Source: Pontederia crassipes
Lineage: Eukaryota > Streptophyta > Magnoliopsida > Commelinales > Pontederiaceae
Length of the DNA: 64,000 bases
Direction: 5' to 3'
Assembly: GCA_030549335.1 (NCBI GenBank)
Contig: CM060194.1
Location: 12,960,171 to 13,024,170, forward strand
The notes beneath the pieces were generated by a model, which searched no databases, was not told the origin of the DNA, and saw nothing but the letters and a program-made list of their open reading frames with translations. Positions 50,301-63,016 of this stretch are shown one piece after another; position 1 is the first letter of the stretch, and every line of letters begins with the position of its first letter. Both the position numbers and the translations under genes were made by a program.

Positions 50301-53300
50301 AAATTATGTAAGAATGATTCTGTAAAGGGCTATCCCTATGCTAATGTCTGACTAGAATTGCCACATAACATTCTAGCTTTTGAGTGTTGATATCAATATC
50401 TGATTATGGTAGTGGAAACATATATTTTTTGTGAACATGGTATCTAGCTTAGAGGATGAAGTATTAAGGCTTTGTCACCGTTCAATAAACGCACTTTCTA
50501 GAATTTGATCTTGTGGCCTCTTCTTACGGGAGTTCAAACCACTTAATATTTAAAACAATCATTTGTTGCTGTAGTGGAAACATATTTCCTTCCAAAAGTA
50601 CCAAGTTTAGTGATACGAACTAAAAATATAATTAAAATAAAACTAGGATAACTATTATTAATAGTAAAAGTGCAATAATCTTAAACACAATTACTACTAA
50701 TAACTTGTCAATTCGAGATGACAAATCTCCATAAGTCCGTATGGAGTGGACCAAACTCCAATTACCTAATTGGTAAACACATTTCAAAAGGCTACCTTAA
50801 ATCTAAAACCCATACATGTATTTATAACATGCAAAGGTAGTTACAATAACTATAACAAAAATACAAATATAACTAACTACCCACTAATTTCTACCAGCCA
50901 CTAACTCATACAAAGTGGTATCTTTTGACTATCCACTATTTAATTAACCAACCACTAACTAATACAAATTGGTATCTTATCAATACACCCCTCCTAAAAT
51001 TTCGCCTTGTCCTCGAGGCAAAGAAAAGAAAATTAATAATAATATTCTGCAGGTGCAATTGAAGCCTCCAAACTTGATTAACTCCATCTTTGGGCCAAGA
51101 GAGAAATTTTTGAACCAATATGAACTTCTAGCTTTTCTTCATATGAAATGAGCTTTCCCTTGTGATGTGTAAAGCCAATTTCTTCTGAATGGATGCTGCT
51201 TCTTTGTGTTTTGCTACTAGGATCTTTGAGGCTCTGATACCAATTGATACGAACAAAAATACAACTAAAATAAAACTAGGATAACTATTATTAATAGTAA
51301 AAGTGCAAGAATCTTAAACACAATTACTATTAATAACTTGTCAATTCGAGATGAGAAATCTCCATAAGTCCGTATGGAGTGGACCAAACTCCAATTACTT
51401 AATTGGTAAACACATTTCCAAAGGCTCCCCTAAATCTAAAACTCATGCATGTATTTATAACATGCAAAAGGTAGTTACAATAACTATAACAAAACTACAA
51501 ATATAACTAACTACCCACAACTTTCTTAGCCAGCCACTAACTAAACAAAGTGGTATCTTCTAACTACCCACTATTTAATCAACCAGACACTAACTAATAC
51601 AAAGTGGTATCTTATCATTTAGTTAATAAACCGCCCTACTTGACAAATATTGTCATCTTGCTTTCTCCTATCTTCTATTATGATGGAAAATAAACCAACA
51701 GGTTTTCCTGTGAAAAATCATGATAATATCTAATGAAAAAAGAAAGCACAGAAGGACCAGGTGGGGGTCTAGTGATTACCAGGTGAAAGCTGATTGATCC
51801 TTGTATCAGATGTCAGAACAAGAACAGCAAGCTCCTCATCAGTGTCTGCAATCTAACATGAAAAACAATGATAGCTAATCAAGTCAGGAACTATCCGATA
51901 AAAATGGACAACAACAACAACAAAGCCTTATCCCACTAGGTGGGGTCGGCTACATGGATCATACGACGCCATTCCGCTCTATTAGAATAAGATTCGATTT
52001 ACATGTCCGATAAAAATGGACAATGCAACTAATATTTGGAGACTCTATTTACATACCCATCCAAGATGTTCCAGAACAAGATCTTCATCAGATGATTCCT
52101 GAAGCAACTTTGATGCTTCTAAAGCAGCAGTATGCCAACTAGAGTTTGAAGTTGTACCATTAACCTTGGAACTATTATCTGCTAAACTTGCTGACTCTCT
52201 CCAGAAGCCTGTAGAAAAATTCTTTGCCAAGATTCGCCAGATAGAAAGAGCTTTTGAACACATTCCTTTGCTGGCGTATAAAAATGCAAGTGTCCGCAAA
52301 TGGCCTGAGTCATCTAGCAACGTTTCTAACTCTTCCTGCACAATCAATGCAAGTTGTAGGGTAATAGAAATTCTAACAAGCAATGAAGCAATCGAAATCA
52401 TAAAAAAAAACATGTGACACTGATTAATGAAAATATCTAATGGAGGGTGATCCTAATAGTGTAACTAGCCAAAAATCTGAGTCCGTGTGGATTAACACAT
52501 ACGATGACACAGTTGTTCTCAGATGATGCAAGTCTCTCCATATGATCAACAAGATTAAGTTCTCTGTAGAGATACATAAGAAGAGTATCAACCCCTTCCT
52601 TGACTGGAAGATCCAAATCCATGTCTCGAGAAGCATTTAGGTACCTAAATATACGAAGAAACATATATATGAAGAAACTTATACAATTAAACAAAAATGA
52701 TAAAAAGACAAACAAGAAAGGCGGAAACAACTGCCCAACATGTGTTAGCAGAAAAAAAAAAACAAGAAGTGAACATGATAATGATTCGGCTGATCACCAA
52801 GAACAAACCTGATTATACTTTTAATCGCCGTATCCAGCAACTCGGCACGATTTGGTGGATTTAATAGAAAATCCCCATCTGAAGCAGTGTCAATACCCGC
52901 TTTCTTAAGAAACACAGCTCGTTGAATGGCCATTAATCCATCATCAATGACTTCTTCCAGAGGAACAGGTGGAGGATGTAAACCCCAGTAGCGGTTTCTT
53001 GGAACCTCCAACATATAAATGCAAGGACTATGAGCAACATAGGAAGACCCTATTCTGGGATAGAAAGTCCCAAAATTTTATGCCAAATAAAATAAGCTAA
53101 AAGGAAGAAAAGATTACTGAGTCTTTCTTATACAGGTTCCCATTTACATGTAGTTCAGAAAGCACAGTAAGCTGGATATTTATGAGCAGTAAACTAACAC
53201 AAGTATGATAAAGAGGAATGACTAAGTGAAAACTCTAGCCAAGCACTATCTCCTAAATGTTAATTCCCAGAAAAGAAGTACTGAAGCCAATGGACAGAGT

Positions 53301-56300
53301 AATGTTAAAAATTTAAAATTACCAGCACAAACATGTGCATTCTTACATAAAGGTTAACATAAGTAGCTCTAGAAAAAAAATAGGAGATGTGCGCATAACT
53401 TAAAAAAATACTTATGAAGATGATATTACCAGTGAAATAATGCTGTAACGAGGAGAAGTGATGTCATATGATGTTCTTCTTGGGTTACATGAATAAACTA
53501 GATAATAGAAAGCCATTTGAGGCTTTACAACAACTTTGGCATGTAAGATAAAGTCATTATCAACATACATTACACAAGAGATATACCAGATGTGACCAAC
53601 GATTCGGATCCCGCATAATGAATGGAAAAATTTCAGATGGCTGCATAGCTTCTGAGAGCAAAAAGTGATTTACAGCATCCTCAAAATGCAAATCGAAAAG
53701 CAACAAGAAGCCAATTTGTGCATGTACAAAAGAAAGCATTTCATTGCTCATCTCCCCTTCAGATTCAAATTCTTCCAACAAAGAGATAGCTTCATTAAAA
53801 TTCTTCTTCCTCAGCAAACTTTTGATCTGTTCTTCAGGAGGCACTTTATGGAAACAGATTGCCTGAGAAGTAATGAAAAGCAAATAGAAGTGTGAAAAGA
53901 AAAAAAAATCGAAATATAGAGACAAATGCATATAGTTGCAACTATCTTAATTTCAACTAAGATGGCATCATGAGAGAGAACTAAATGAGGAAGAACTGAT
54001 TTTTAAGCCTTCAACAGGAAGGGAAGGGGGGCAAGAAGGAAAATGAAAGACTTCATGCTTATTTGAAATCATTCAGAGGACAAGAAAAAGGTTCTGCAAA
54101 AGCTCAAAAGCTATAGGACTAAATCGTACATCAGCATGGTACTAGTACAAGGTACTACGAGATTATAGAGACGGAAATTGAAATAGCACAACAGACCTTG
54201 CACTTACTGCACCTGACAGGCAAATATTTAATTAATATTTTAATCCAATTTGGACTAATTTTAAATTGCTTAAAGAACCATAGATATTTTGTTTTTTTTA
54301 GGAGAACCATAGACATTTTGAGACTCAGGAAAAAATGGTTATGCTTATCTACACACCATTACCGAACATTATATCTGCTACACTAATATCAACATTTTTT
54401 TATCCAAATATTTAATTCTTTGCTTTTAAAATCATTTTAACACTTAGTGTCTGTTGGTTACTTTTTAAGCCAAACAGGCATGACATTTCATGGTTCAGTC
54501 CTCCAAAATCAAAATTTGCACAAGGGTTGCAGTAGATGTTCATCAGGGCAAAGAAAGAAGAAAAAAAATTGTCTAAAACATATTAGTTTGGACTGAAGTG
54601 AGGTGCATATCAAATTTTTGTTATGCACAGTGGGGAAGATAGTTCTCCATGTGACTTCAAAAGTAGAACTCATATGGATAATTATCCATGTAACTTTAAA
54701 AGTAGAATTCATGGAATTATAAGATTGTCTACACAATGCATATCGAAAAATGTGCATGCACATCAATTGGTTTACATTTCATATGCCCTAATTTACATTT
54801 TGGCTTTACATCTCTGTATAAAAAAAAATACATTAACAATCTCTGCTTTATATTATTAATTCAAGATTTTGTTATCTTAACGATGCCCAAACTTAACACT
54901 TTTTCATGTAATCAGTTAACTTTCATGCCCCATCATTTCTTGTAGTATTCTTCTATGTTTAAAGCAATTGATATAGCACATTCATCTCATACATCTACCA
55001 CTGTGCTCATCCATGTAAAGCAAGTAAATACACAGGGTGCTTGTTCATGACATGATGAAGCAGATCAGACACAAAGGCTGTTTCTCCCTGAAAACCCCAA
55101 AAAAAAAAAGAAAGAAACGTCGAATATGCACCCTAGTATTCTGCTTGAAACAGATTTTACTGCAGTATTCTACTAGGAAACAGTTTTTCATCCTAGCTAA
55201 GTGCCCTTACTAAGAAAAAAATAACAGAGAAAATTTGCTGAAGGTTATGAAGCCCACATACCTACCTCATAAGGTGTTGCGACCACAAGAACTTCTCCAA
55301 AACCCTGATCATCATTTGCTAAAATACATCGAGGAAAACTATCCTTCAGAAAAGACACTGACTGCACGCAAGCACCAGTCTTCCTTCTAATTAGATCCAT
55401 CCTACCATCTCTTGCAACAATGATGTATGATGACATCTCGGCAACTGACTTTGGCACATTTTGAAAGATCAAACTCCCACCAGCTGGCTGCCCAGCACTA
55501 TTGATAATCACACCAACATTGTCGACCATCATAAGCACCTCTCTATTTCTCCATAAAGACTTCAACAGAGGTGGTCCAGAAGATTCTGGAAGAGTGAACA
55601 ACGGAGTAATTCTCCCGTCAGGCACTGAAACCAGTGTGTAACCATCCGAAGTACCAAGAATTATTGAATCTCCTACCCATGAGACCGTCTTAATTCCATC
55701 GATGCCCTGCATTTCCTTAAAGAGCACAGAAACATTACTGGAATCAGAATTCACATCAGTGGTTCCAGCTACTGGAAACTCCAACAAAACCAATTTTTTT
55801 GCTGCTGCAACCGCAAGAAAGCAACTACTGCTTCCTTTTTGATGCTCAACAATCCTGGAATCGACTCCATTACTCCTAATACCCCCGCTCAGTTTCTGCA
55901 GAAACGTCTGTCCTGGCCTCAAAATTTCAGCTTTCGAATTACCATCGGTCAACAGACCGAGCCCCGATTGATCTGCGCAGGGAACCCTCTTCGACACTAC
56001 CACCACATCCTTAGCAAACACCAATTTCCGCGGAGGTTGTGCTAGCAAAAAGTCCAACAAGAACAACAACCCGTCGGACACCACAAGTACCCGCCCAATC
56101 TCCGAAAGCACGTGAATCGACTCGATCGGGCGATTCCCGACCGAGGCCGACCTCAAAAACTCGACCTTTCCGGCAGAATCGAGACCAGAGGTAGGCGGAT
56201 TCAAGGCCACCAAGATGATCTTCCCGCCGCCAGTGCCGAAGTAGGCAAGAGTCTGGGAGTCGGCAGCAGCGAAGACGGCGACGGAGCGGATGGTGAGGGG

Positions 56301-56393
56301 TGCGGAAGGGGGGAAGCCGGCAACCTTTGCGGGGTCGAACTCGGCGAAAGACTCGACGAGGACTCGATCCTTCGGCCGTTGCGGCAGCTCCAT
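44340..56393 (-). CDS. VPS3: VPS3, CORVET tethering-complex subunit (VPS39/TGFBRAP1 family)
   Basis: Fifteen exons were rebuilt with all phases closing: 55266-56393, 55034-55087, 53587-53862, 52809-53005, 52503-52644, 52057-52335, 51780-51852, 49965-50013, 49054-49342, 47909-47964, 47718-47786, 47518-47629, 46699-46788, 44797-44967 and 44340-44432. The product is 1025 residues. VPS3 is the CORVET-specific subunit that tethers endosomes for Rab5-type fusion on the route to the vacuole. Exon 1 carries the N-terminal CNH (citron homology) beta-propeller. The middle is helical clathrin/VPS39-type repeat (MSNEMLSFVHAQIGFLLLFD, FPFIMRDPNRWSHLV, VPRNRYWGLHPPP, GHLRTLAFLYASKGM, SDLYDPEEVLDVIE). The end has the VPS39_2 zinc-binding CxxC pairs at residues 971-974 and 993-996. 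Start 56393 (MELPQRPKD) is preferred because the frame opens upstream to 56657 without family similarity. Intron-9 donor is the weak GTCCTT. Introns 6, 7 and 12 contain retroelements. VPS39 itself is the alternative; exon content fits VPS3 better. Confidence 0.92.
46902..47140 (+). mobile_element. apparently full-length SINE with 19-bp target duplication (VPS3 intron 12)
   Basis: The body is 46921-47121 (201 bp), flanked by GATTACAAATAAGAAGAGG at 46902-46920 and 47122-47140. It extends about 26 bp further 5' (starting GTTGTTTTGCAGGTTTC) than the copies in OEP37 intron 2 and ends in the same (TTG)n tail. It lies antisense to VPS3. Confidence 0.88.
50611..51617 (-). mobile_element. TRIM-like miniature LTR retrotransposon (VPS3 intron 7)
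   Basis: Two direct LTRs of 372 and 373 bp (50611-50982 and 51245-51617) begin TGATACGAAC and end CTTATCA on the plus strand. A 262-bp internal region separates them and codes for nothing. The target duplication TTTAG is exact (50606-50610 and 51618-51622). On the minus strand, a TGGTATCAGAGCC primer-binding site (initiator tRNA-Met type) lies two bases inside the 5' LTR (51230-51242). A purine-rich tract TTAGGAGGGGTG adjoins the 3' LTR. The element is about 1 kb, lacks gag and pol, and has the same orientation as VPS3. The LTRs differ at roughly two dozen positions by eye, so the insertion is not recent. Confidence 0.93.
51894..52023 (-). mobile_element. RTE LINE tail, ~100 bp, with 18-bp target duplication (VPS3 intron 6)
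   Basis: The body is about 51912-52005, starting with (CAA)n on the plus strand. It matches the last part of the RTE LINE at 36208-36452, including GCCATTCCGCTCTATTAG, which is in the LINE but not the SINEs. The duplication TCCGATAAAAATGGACAA flanks it at 51894-51911 and 52006-52023. Confidence 0.85.
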
Positions 56394-59300
56394 GGGGGGG
56401 AAGAGAGGGTGCGGAAGACGAGTTAGGGATTGGAACAGCGGGAGTTGGCGGAGGTCGCCATTGGAATCGAGGGAGGAATCTGGGAATTGAAAGGCGGATC
56501 GGAGTTGTTTTAAATCGAAAACAAAAATGCGAGCTTTGGAGTTGTGGGGGGAGGAACAGAAGTAAGAATTAAGGAGAAGAGAGCGAGAATTTTGACCAGT
56601 TTTGGAGGACGTTGGGTTGCGTTGCTTCGTTGGAAAGCAAATTTTTAATTGATGCAAAATTATTTTACCAGAGTCCCACTCGTTTTAAAATAACGATAAA
56701 AAATAAAAATAATAAAAGAAATAAATAATGATGACTAAAGACTAAAGTTATTTAAATAAAAAAATAAAATTAAGAAAAAGACGATATATCGATATTTTTT
56801 AAGGAGGCCCAATAAGAAAAAATCTAAAAAAAAACATGATACATAAATTCGGTTATTAGACGAAAATTATTATCATTTAATACTTCAACATCAAATTCGA
56901 TTAGTTGAACTATCGAACTTTTTAAATCCCAAAAGAGTTCACGTCAAGATGAAAAAAAGAAAAGCAAACTTTTATCTGAATGTAATATTTGATTATATAG
57001 GCTGGACGTATGAAGCTAACACACATCAAACGTCATGCCATGCAAAGGATGAGAAGAGCTTTCGATTTTTTTTTTTCATAGGTAAAGAATAAATAAAAAA
57101 AATATCGAAAATGATTAGTTGGAGCAAGCTTAAAAAATGTGCTTTGTGATTCGTTTGATTTGGACTATGTGAAGTACCAAAGAATTTGTTACAACTCTGG
57201 TAAGTTTTATTACGGATTAGTTTTATGTGAGACGTGATTTGAATTATTGTAGCCTATATTTAAAATTGTGAAAGAAAATGACCCAAGTCGCAACTTGATT
57301 CTGGTGTGGGTGCGGGGTTGAAATCCTCGCGGTACGAATTTTTATATGTGAGAGTTAAAATTTTATCATATATTCTTTTTTGTTCGTAATGAATTTTTTA
57401 TGGTACCGAGTTTTTTTTCTAGGAATGTTTTCTTATTTTTTACAATGATAAAAAGGTTTTATCATTTTTTTATTTTAATTATTCATCGATCCTATTATAT
57501 TTCTAACAATTTGCATAATAATAAAAAATGTGCCAACAGATAAATGGAAAGAATTGACAAACCACTGAAGGCACTGAGAGTGAAAGTAGTGGAGATATTG
57601 TTCATCTCATACTGCACACTGTTTCCTAGTCTATGTAGGAACTAGGAAGTGTGTTTAATGTTGGTGTAAGTAAGTTGCATATATAGATATTGTCAAAAGA
57701 AAAAGATATTTTTGCATATACGCATTATTTTAAAGAAAATAATAGTTTACCTAACAAAATTGATTCACAACTTATAAACTTATGCATCCATTCAATCTAT
57801 ACATATACAATTTGAAAAGAGTAAATAATTGTGCCATGAATGCTAACAAATGGTGTCCAGACTCCTGAACATGATCTGACAAATTCACGAAAAAAACCTA
57901 AAACTTTCTCAAGTTATCGTCGTGTTATAACGCACAGATCATCGAGATTGTCAAACAAATAGCTATGTTTGGATCATAACTATCGGCTAGAACTAGCGAT
58001 AGTTCTGTCAAACACTCAACAAAATTTTCGTGGGACCTATATGTATTAAAGTTTCGGTCAAACGTAATTTGTTCTCACGAGTCCTTGTAAAATGTTCTCA
58101 CTCGTAGCCAGAACTTGTCTCGAATCCCATGCCCGTCTTTGTTTCTCGATGCAATTAGTTGGAAGTTCTAATTTGCAGCCAAAACCATGGTAGCACTTGG
58201 TAGGACATTTACATCAAATCATATTTGAAAGTTCTGATCTGTCAGAACATTTGTCCAAACGTCATGATCGAACAAATTCATCTCGTCGGCGAGTTCCGGG
58301 AACTAAAGTTCTTCAACCGATGAGATCTATTAGAATAGGAACTTTGGAACATAATATTTGCAACGTCTGAATAATCAACACGCAAATTATTCCCCCGACA
58401 AAAGTAGTGACTCTCAAGATTGAACCCAGAGTTATTAAGCATTCGTCGAACCACCTAATGCATAACAAGCAATTGTGCCAATCAACCTTGAAGAGTCAAA
58501 CACCTGCGATAAAGCAAAGTAGGAGCATCAACGGCACCTGCTAACTTCAAATTAATGGGCAGATGATCATTACGTGTGTTTGTCGATGAAAATTTGAACC
58601 TGCGATGATAAATAAGTCATCCATCAAAGTATTAGCCCAGGATTTCGAATTTGTATTCTATAAGTTAAAAAAAAAGTCACTTCACAATGGTGATGTTTCT
58701 GAAACAAGTTGAAATAGATCCACAAACTATGAAATGAAAAATTCAATAAAAAATTGAATCTTACTTAGAAAAACACATTCCTTATTAACTATAACAATGT
58801 ATCTTGGCAACCACAAATTATACTGGTTGGCAAATTTGTTTCTTGCTTGTGGATCTCACAGACGAAGAATAACTATAGTGATGTATCTTGGCAATTACAG
58901 TTATTAACCATATCATTCATTTTCAATCAGCATAGTACAAATTCTCGCAATTGCCTCACCAATGCCAATAATAAGCGGCGATTATAGGGCATTTTTTTTA
59001 TCATTGTTACACCTTTTTTTCATCATTAACAACTAGTTTTCTTTTTCAGCAGCAGTCCCCACGTCCGAAGTTTTGCATTCTCAACTATTTTACAAGGAAT
59101 GAATCTTCCACGGAAAATCAGTATACCGTTTATCACATGAACCAATTTTAAGAACAAAATTAACATATCATCGTGCCAAGAGTAACTTGCCATGACATGA
59201 GGATGACACGAGCAAATAAAAAGCTATCAGATGTAACAGTAAGAAGTTCAAGTTACCATGAAGAAGAGAAGCAAAGGCAGGAACGGACACCCAAGACGTG

Positions 59301-59518
59301 TCGAACTATGCATCGTGAAATAACAACATTCCATACAGTGATCAGGACAAGGATTATGCATCGTGAATAGTAATGGACAAACACATATAACACAAATACA
59401 AAGTAACTTCCAGCTTATCCGACGTCATGTTCATACAGTGACTACCTGAGGGGGCGGGCGCGGGGGGATGGTTAAAGCTAGCCGTTAGGAAACATCGCAA
59501 CTACATGTGCCTCCTCTA
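56394..59518. other. intergenic region between FRIGIDA-like and VPS3 genes
   Basis: VPS3 promoter and leader are expected at 56394-57000 and the FRIGIDA-like 3' UTR near 59100-59518. A degenerate foldback (AACTATCG..CTAG / CTAG..CGATAGTT at 57978-58004, followed by TTCTGTCAAAC) resembles part of the hairpin cluster at 35287-35411. No gene is recognised. Confidence 0.5.
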
Positions 59519-62500
59519 TTAGTGCAAATAGGCGGTCTGGTACTGGACCTGGTAGGCATTGTTGTAGTAGGAAGTATGAGGAGGGGAGATGGTGTAAGGG
59601 GCGGAAGCCATTAGTTGAGGACGATGAGTTTCGGCTAGATGGACGTATGGTCTATCATATTGGTAAGCATATCTTTCATGAGGTGCTCGATAGAAGCTTT
59701 TCTCCGGAATGCTGGTAATCCTGGTGGTATACATAACGGCACGAGGCCTCTTGCACTGTGGCTTTGCGGTTTCAGCAGCCCTCCTCTTGTCAGCCTTGGC
59801 TTTCTCTAGTTGGAGTATCCGTTGTCGAAGGGTATCCACAGGATATTGTTCCCCAAGCTTGTGCTCCTCAATGCACTTGATGACAGTTTTAAGGGCTGAT
59901 AGCTCTCGTTCATTCACTTCGTTCTGAAAAATAATAAGAGTTCTTATGCTGCAAGCAAAGAAGACTAAGGAGATGTAGAAAGGAGAACGCCAAAAGATAT
60001 GATAATTGCACAAAAAATTAAATGGAAAAACATATTTTATACTGCTCCAATGAATTAGAAGGCAAAACTTTTCTACTTTGAGGCAATTATTAAGATCAAC
60101 AATCTAACTGTAATCAGGTGATTGAGGTATATTTTAAGAATCTACCCTAACCAATATGAGACTTCAACATTATATGATGCCTTATCATTAGTGTGGTTCT
60201 AAAACTTAAGAACTGGAAAATTTAATCTCACCTGTGCACTAGGTGACATGCTTCCAGCTTTAACGTGTGATACCTTCTTCACCTCCTTCAAGTATGCTTT
60301 CAGTAATGGAACTGGGGCGAATTGCTCGGTTAATTCAAATGCAAATGCAAGGTTAACAGCTTCAATCTGCCTTCCACTATTCAGTAGAACCTCTATCAAA
60401 CCTAGTGAATCAATAAACGAAATTAGGAGCGCTGAGTTTGTCATCAGTAACAAGTACTATATCATCCAAAGAATTCTTGGAAAACAATACAACCTAAAAG
60501 GCCATTTTCCTCAGCCTTGCTCGTGAAAGCATAACCATGGAGACCATACAGACTAATTAATGACACTAAACAGATTAACTTCTAATAGATTTCAAAACCA
60601 TATCATCCTCTTTTTCGTTGAAAACTGTACATTGATTTTTTTGTTTTCCCACGTATTATTGTACTACGAAACAGATACATTTCTAACATGAACCTCTGAA
60701 ATGAACTCTTAAATTGTCAAATTGATTCATTTACATTTTTATAATTATTTTTATGAAATAATTTATTTTTTCTATTTATTATAATAGCATTTGGTTCCCC
60801 TTAATCTTTTTGGGTCCCATCCCTGTTCAGATATACTTGCAAAACCACACTATCTTCTTTCTTGTTGAAATATGTAAAAAAAGCAGAGGCGAGAATCTAT
60901 GACCATTAAACAGAGGCAGTTAAGGACTTTAACAACTAAAAAGAAAAAACAGAAACCAAACCAAAGCCATATGTTTGTTTGCAATCCCCAAGTTAGTGTA
61001 TAGCTATTTCAGCATGTCACACTAATCAGCACAGAACTGTTTGTTTGCTTCTATTATTATGAGCATATAATATACAGTGAGTTTTTTTTCCAAAAAAAGA
61101 GATATAGCCAGGGTAAAACATAATAATAAGAATTGGCCCACGGCCTACCATAGTGTTTTCATGACATATTCCCAAGATATCATATAATATTTTGCTAACT
61201 TTTTTCTTGTGCAAGTAAAATCTTTTGATAATTTGAAATCCATATCAAGTCAAGATGAGAATTCAACATTTTAAAAGATACCTAACCTGGAAAAGGCAAA
61301 TAAAAAGCATCTCAATTTGAGTTCAAACATATATATTATTGCAGCACACAACAGAACACAATTATAAGATTTCCCCTCAGAAAAAATAATATAAAGTTTC
61401 CCAGCCATCTCTGGTTTCACTGGTTACAAGGACTGGGACTGATGTTACAATGATCAAAATCACAATTTTAAATCACCAACTATGGACCACAGAATGATTT
61501 ACCCAGATGGAGTTAAAAGTAAATGAAATGTTAATTTCTTCCAATTAATAATAAATAAAAGAAAAAAATTAGAGATTCCAGAGAAGATTTGTGACGAAAT
61601 TTTCAAGTTGCAGCTCATTCTGGACAGTATAGGCTGCTAGGCTATGTGTGGTTAATGACACAAATTTATCATTATTAGCTGTCCAATTTTCTATTGGATG
61701 CAGTCTCATACAATTCAGCCACAATAACTAGAATACATAGGTCTCTTTTAAAAAAAAAATTAAATACATAGGTTCTATCTAATCATGACATATTATGGTT
61801 AGATTGTAACTAGTACAACTATACAGAATTAACTTGGACATCGGACAAAGAAAGGTGCTCAAGTATGAGAATGTAAGTGAAACAAATTATGGAACAGAAT
61901 TCCTTCCAGAATCCATGCAACCTACAATTGAAATTTCCTTTATAAACAAAGTATGATTATCCAAGATAGTAAAATACCTGGCATTTTCTCCGACAATCCA
62001 AGTGAACGACAAAGGTCAACTGCTTGACGACGCCGTGTCACTGCCGGAATAAGTTTGCATATTTCCTCTTGATCAAATTCACATACAATGCCAAATGTAG
62101 CCAAGAGCTGGAGAAAGGCATGTGCTTCCAAAGAGTTTCCACAGCTAGCATCAACATCAAGATCAGACAATTTTGGTTTCCACTCTCTAGCTATCGCTTT
62201 TGCTTTCAATTTGATGTCAGATGTAAGCATTTGCTCATTAGCAAGTGAACCTGATAAATCATCTGTCACCATTAGCTCAAGAGACTCCATTAACATAAGA
62301 CAAGTTCTTCTAAGGCCCAACAGACTCCCATCTTTCTTCCTGTCCGATCCCAGAATGTCTCCAGAATAGAATTCCTTCAATGAATTTAAAACCAGAATGA
62401 ATGGGTTGGATGCATATTTTAATGCAACAGGAATTTCTTCACGTATGGAGCTCAGGTTCTTTCGATTATCAGAAATGAACTTATGAAGTCCATCTGCATT

Positions 62501-63016
62501 CATTTCCTCACATAATTTCATCAATTCTGATTGAGGTTTGGCCTCTGCACTTCCATTTACCACAGGTTTGATTTCTTCCAGCTCAGATTTACCAGATATC
62601 ACATCAGAGTTCTTTTCTGAAAAGGAATCTGAAATGTTGATACTCGTGACGTTACTGCTTGGTTGAGAACGATAAATCTTTTCAATGTTAAAGATGGAAG
62701 ATAAAGTAGCATCACGTTTTTCCTGTAGCCGATCCAAAGAACCGAGCTCTTTAGCCACAACAACTGCCTCGCGCTTTTCTAATAATTCTCTAGCCTCAGT
62801 TTCTTTAATTGCGTAGTCATTTTCTTGGTCTTCCAAATCATCCAATCTTTTCTTCATGGAGTTTTCAAGCCCACGAAAATGTGCTTCAAGTTCTTTCCAT
62901 TTCAAATTCAATGATATGGAGCTACGACTTTCAAGTTCAGTAAAAGCTTGCTGAAGCTGTTGAATCTTGGAAGTAGTAGAATCAATGAGCGCAGCAACTG
63001 ACTGTGGATCAGCCAT
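59519..63016 (-). CDS. FRIGIDA-like protein
   Basis: Three exons: 61978-63016, 60232-60401 and 59519-59923, giving 537 residues. FRIGIDA-superfamily proteins are plant-specific nuclear proteins. Some act in transcription complexes that raise FLC in Arabidopsis, but for most members, and for monocots without FLC, the role is unsettled. An N-terminal coiled coil (about residues 10-110) precedes the conserved core at about 160-440. The core shows LCEEMNADGLHKFISDNRKNL, IPVALKYASNPFILVLNSLKEFY, RRTCLMLMESLE, AHAFLQLLATFGI, GLIEVLLNSGRQIEAVNLAFAFEL and PVPLLKAYLKEVKK. The C-terminus starts NEVNERELSALKTVIKCIEEHKL, has a basic KPQCKRPR nuclear-signal candidate, and ends Tyr-rich. The start (MADPQS) is the family's usual position. 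A good acceptor (CTTCTTCACAG) ends at 63033 on the minus strand, 16 bases before the ATG, so a 5'-UTR intron is likely. The subfamily (FRL3/FRL4-like) is not certain. Confidence 0.92.

Noticed and set aside
56394..56657. In-frame upstream extension of VPS3 by 88 residues
   Set aside because: No similarity to the family N-terminus, which starts next to RVLVESF; more likely 5' UTR that happens to be open.
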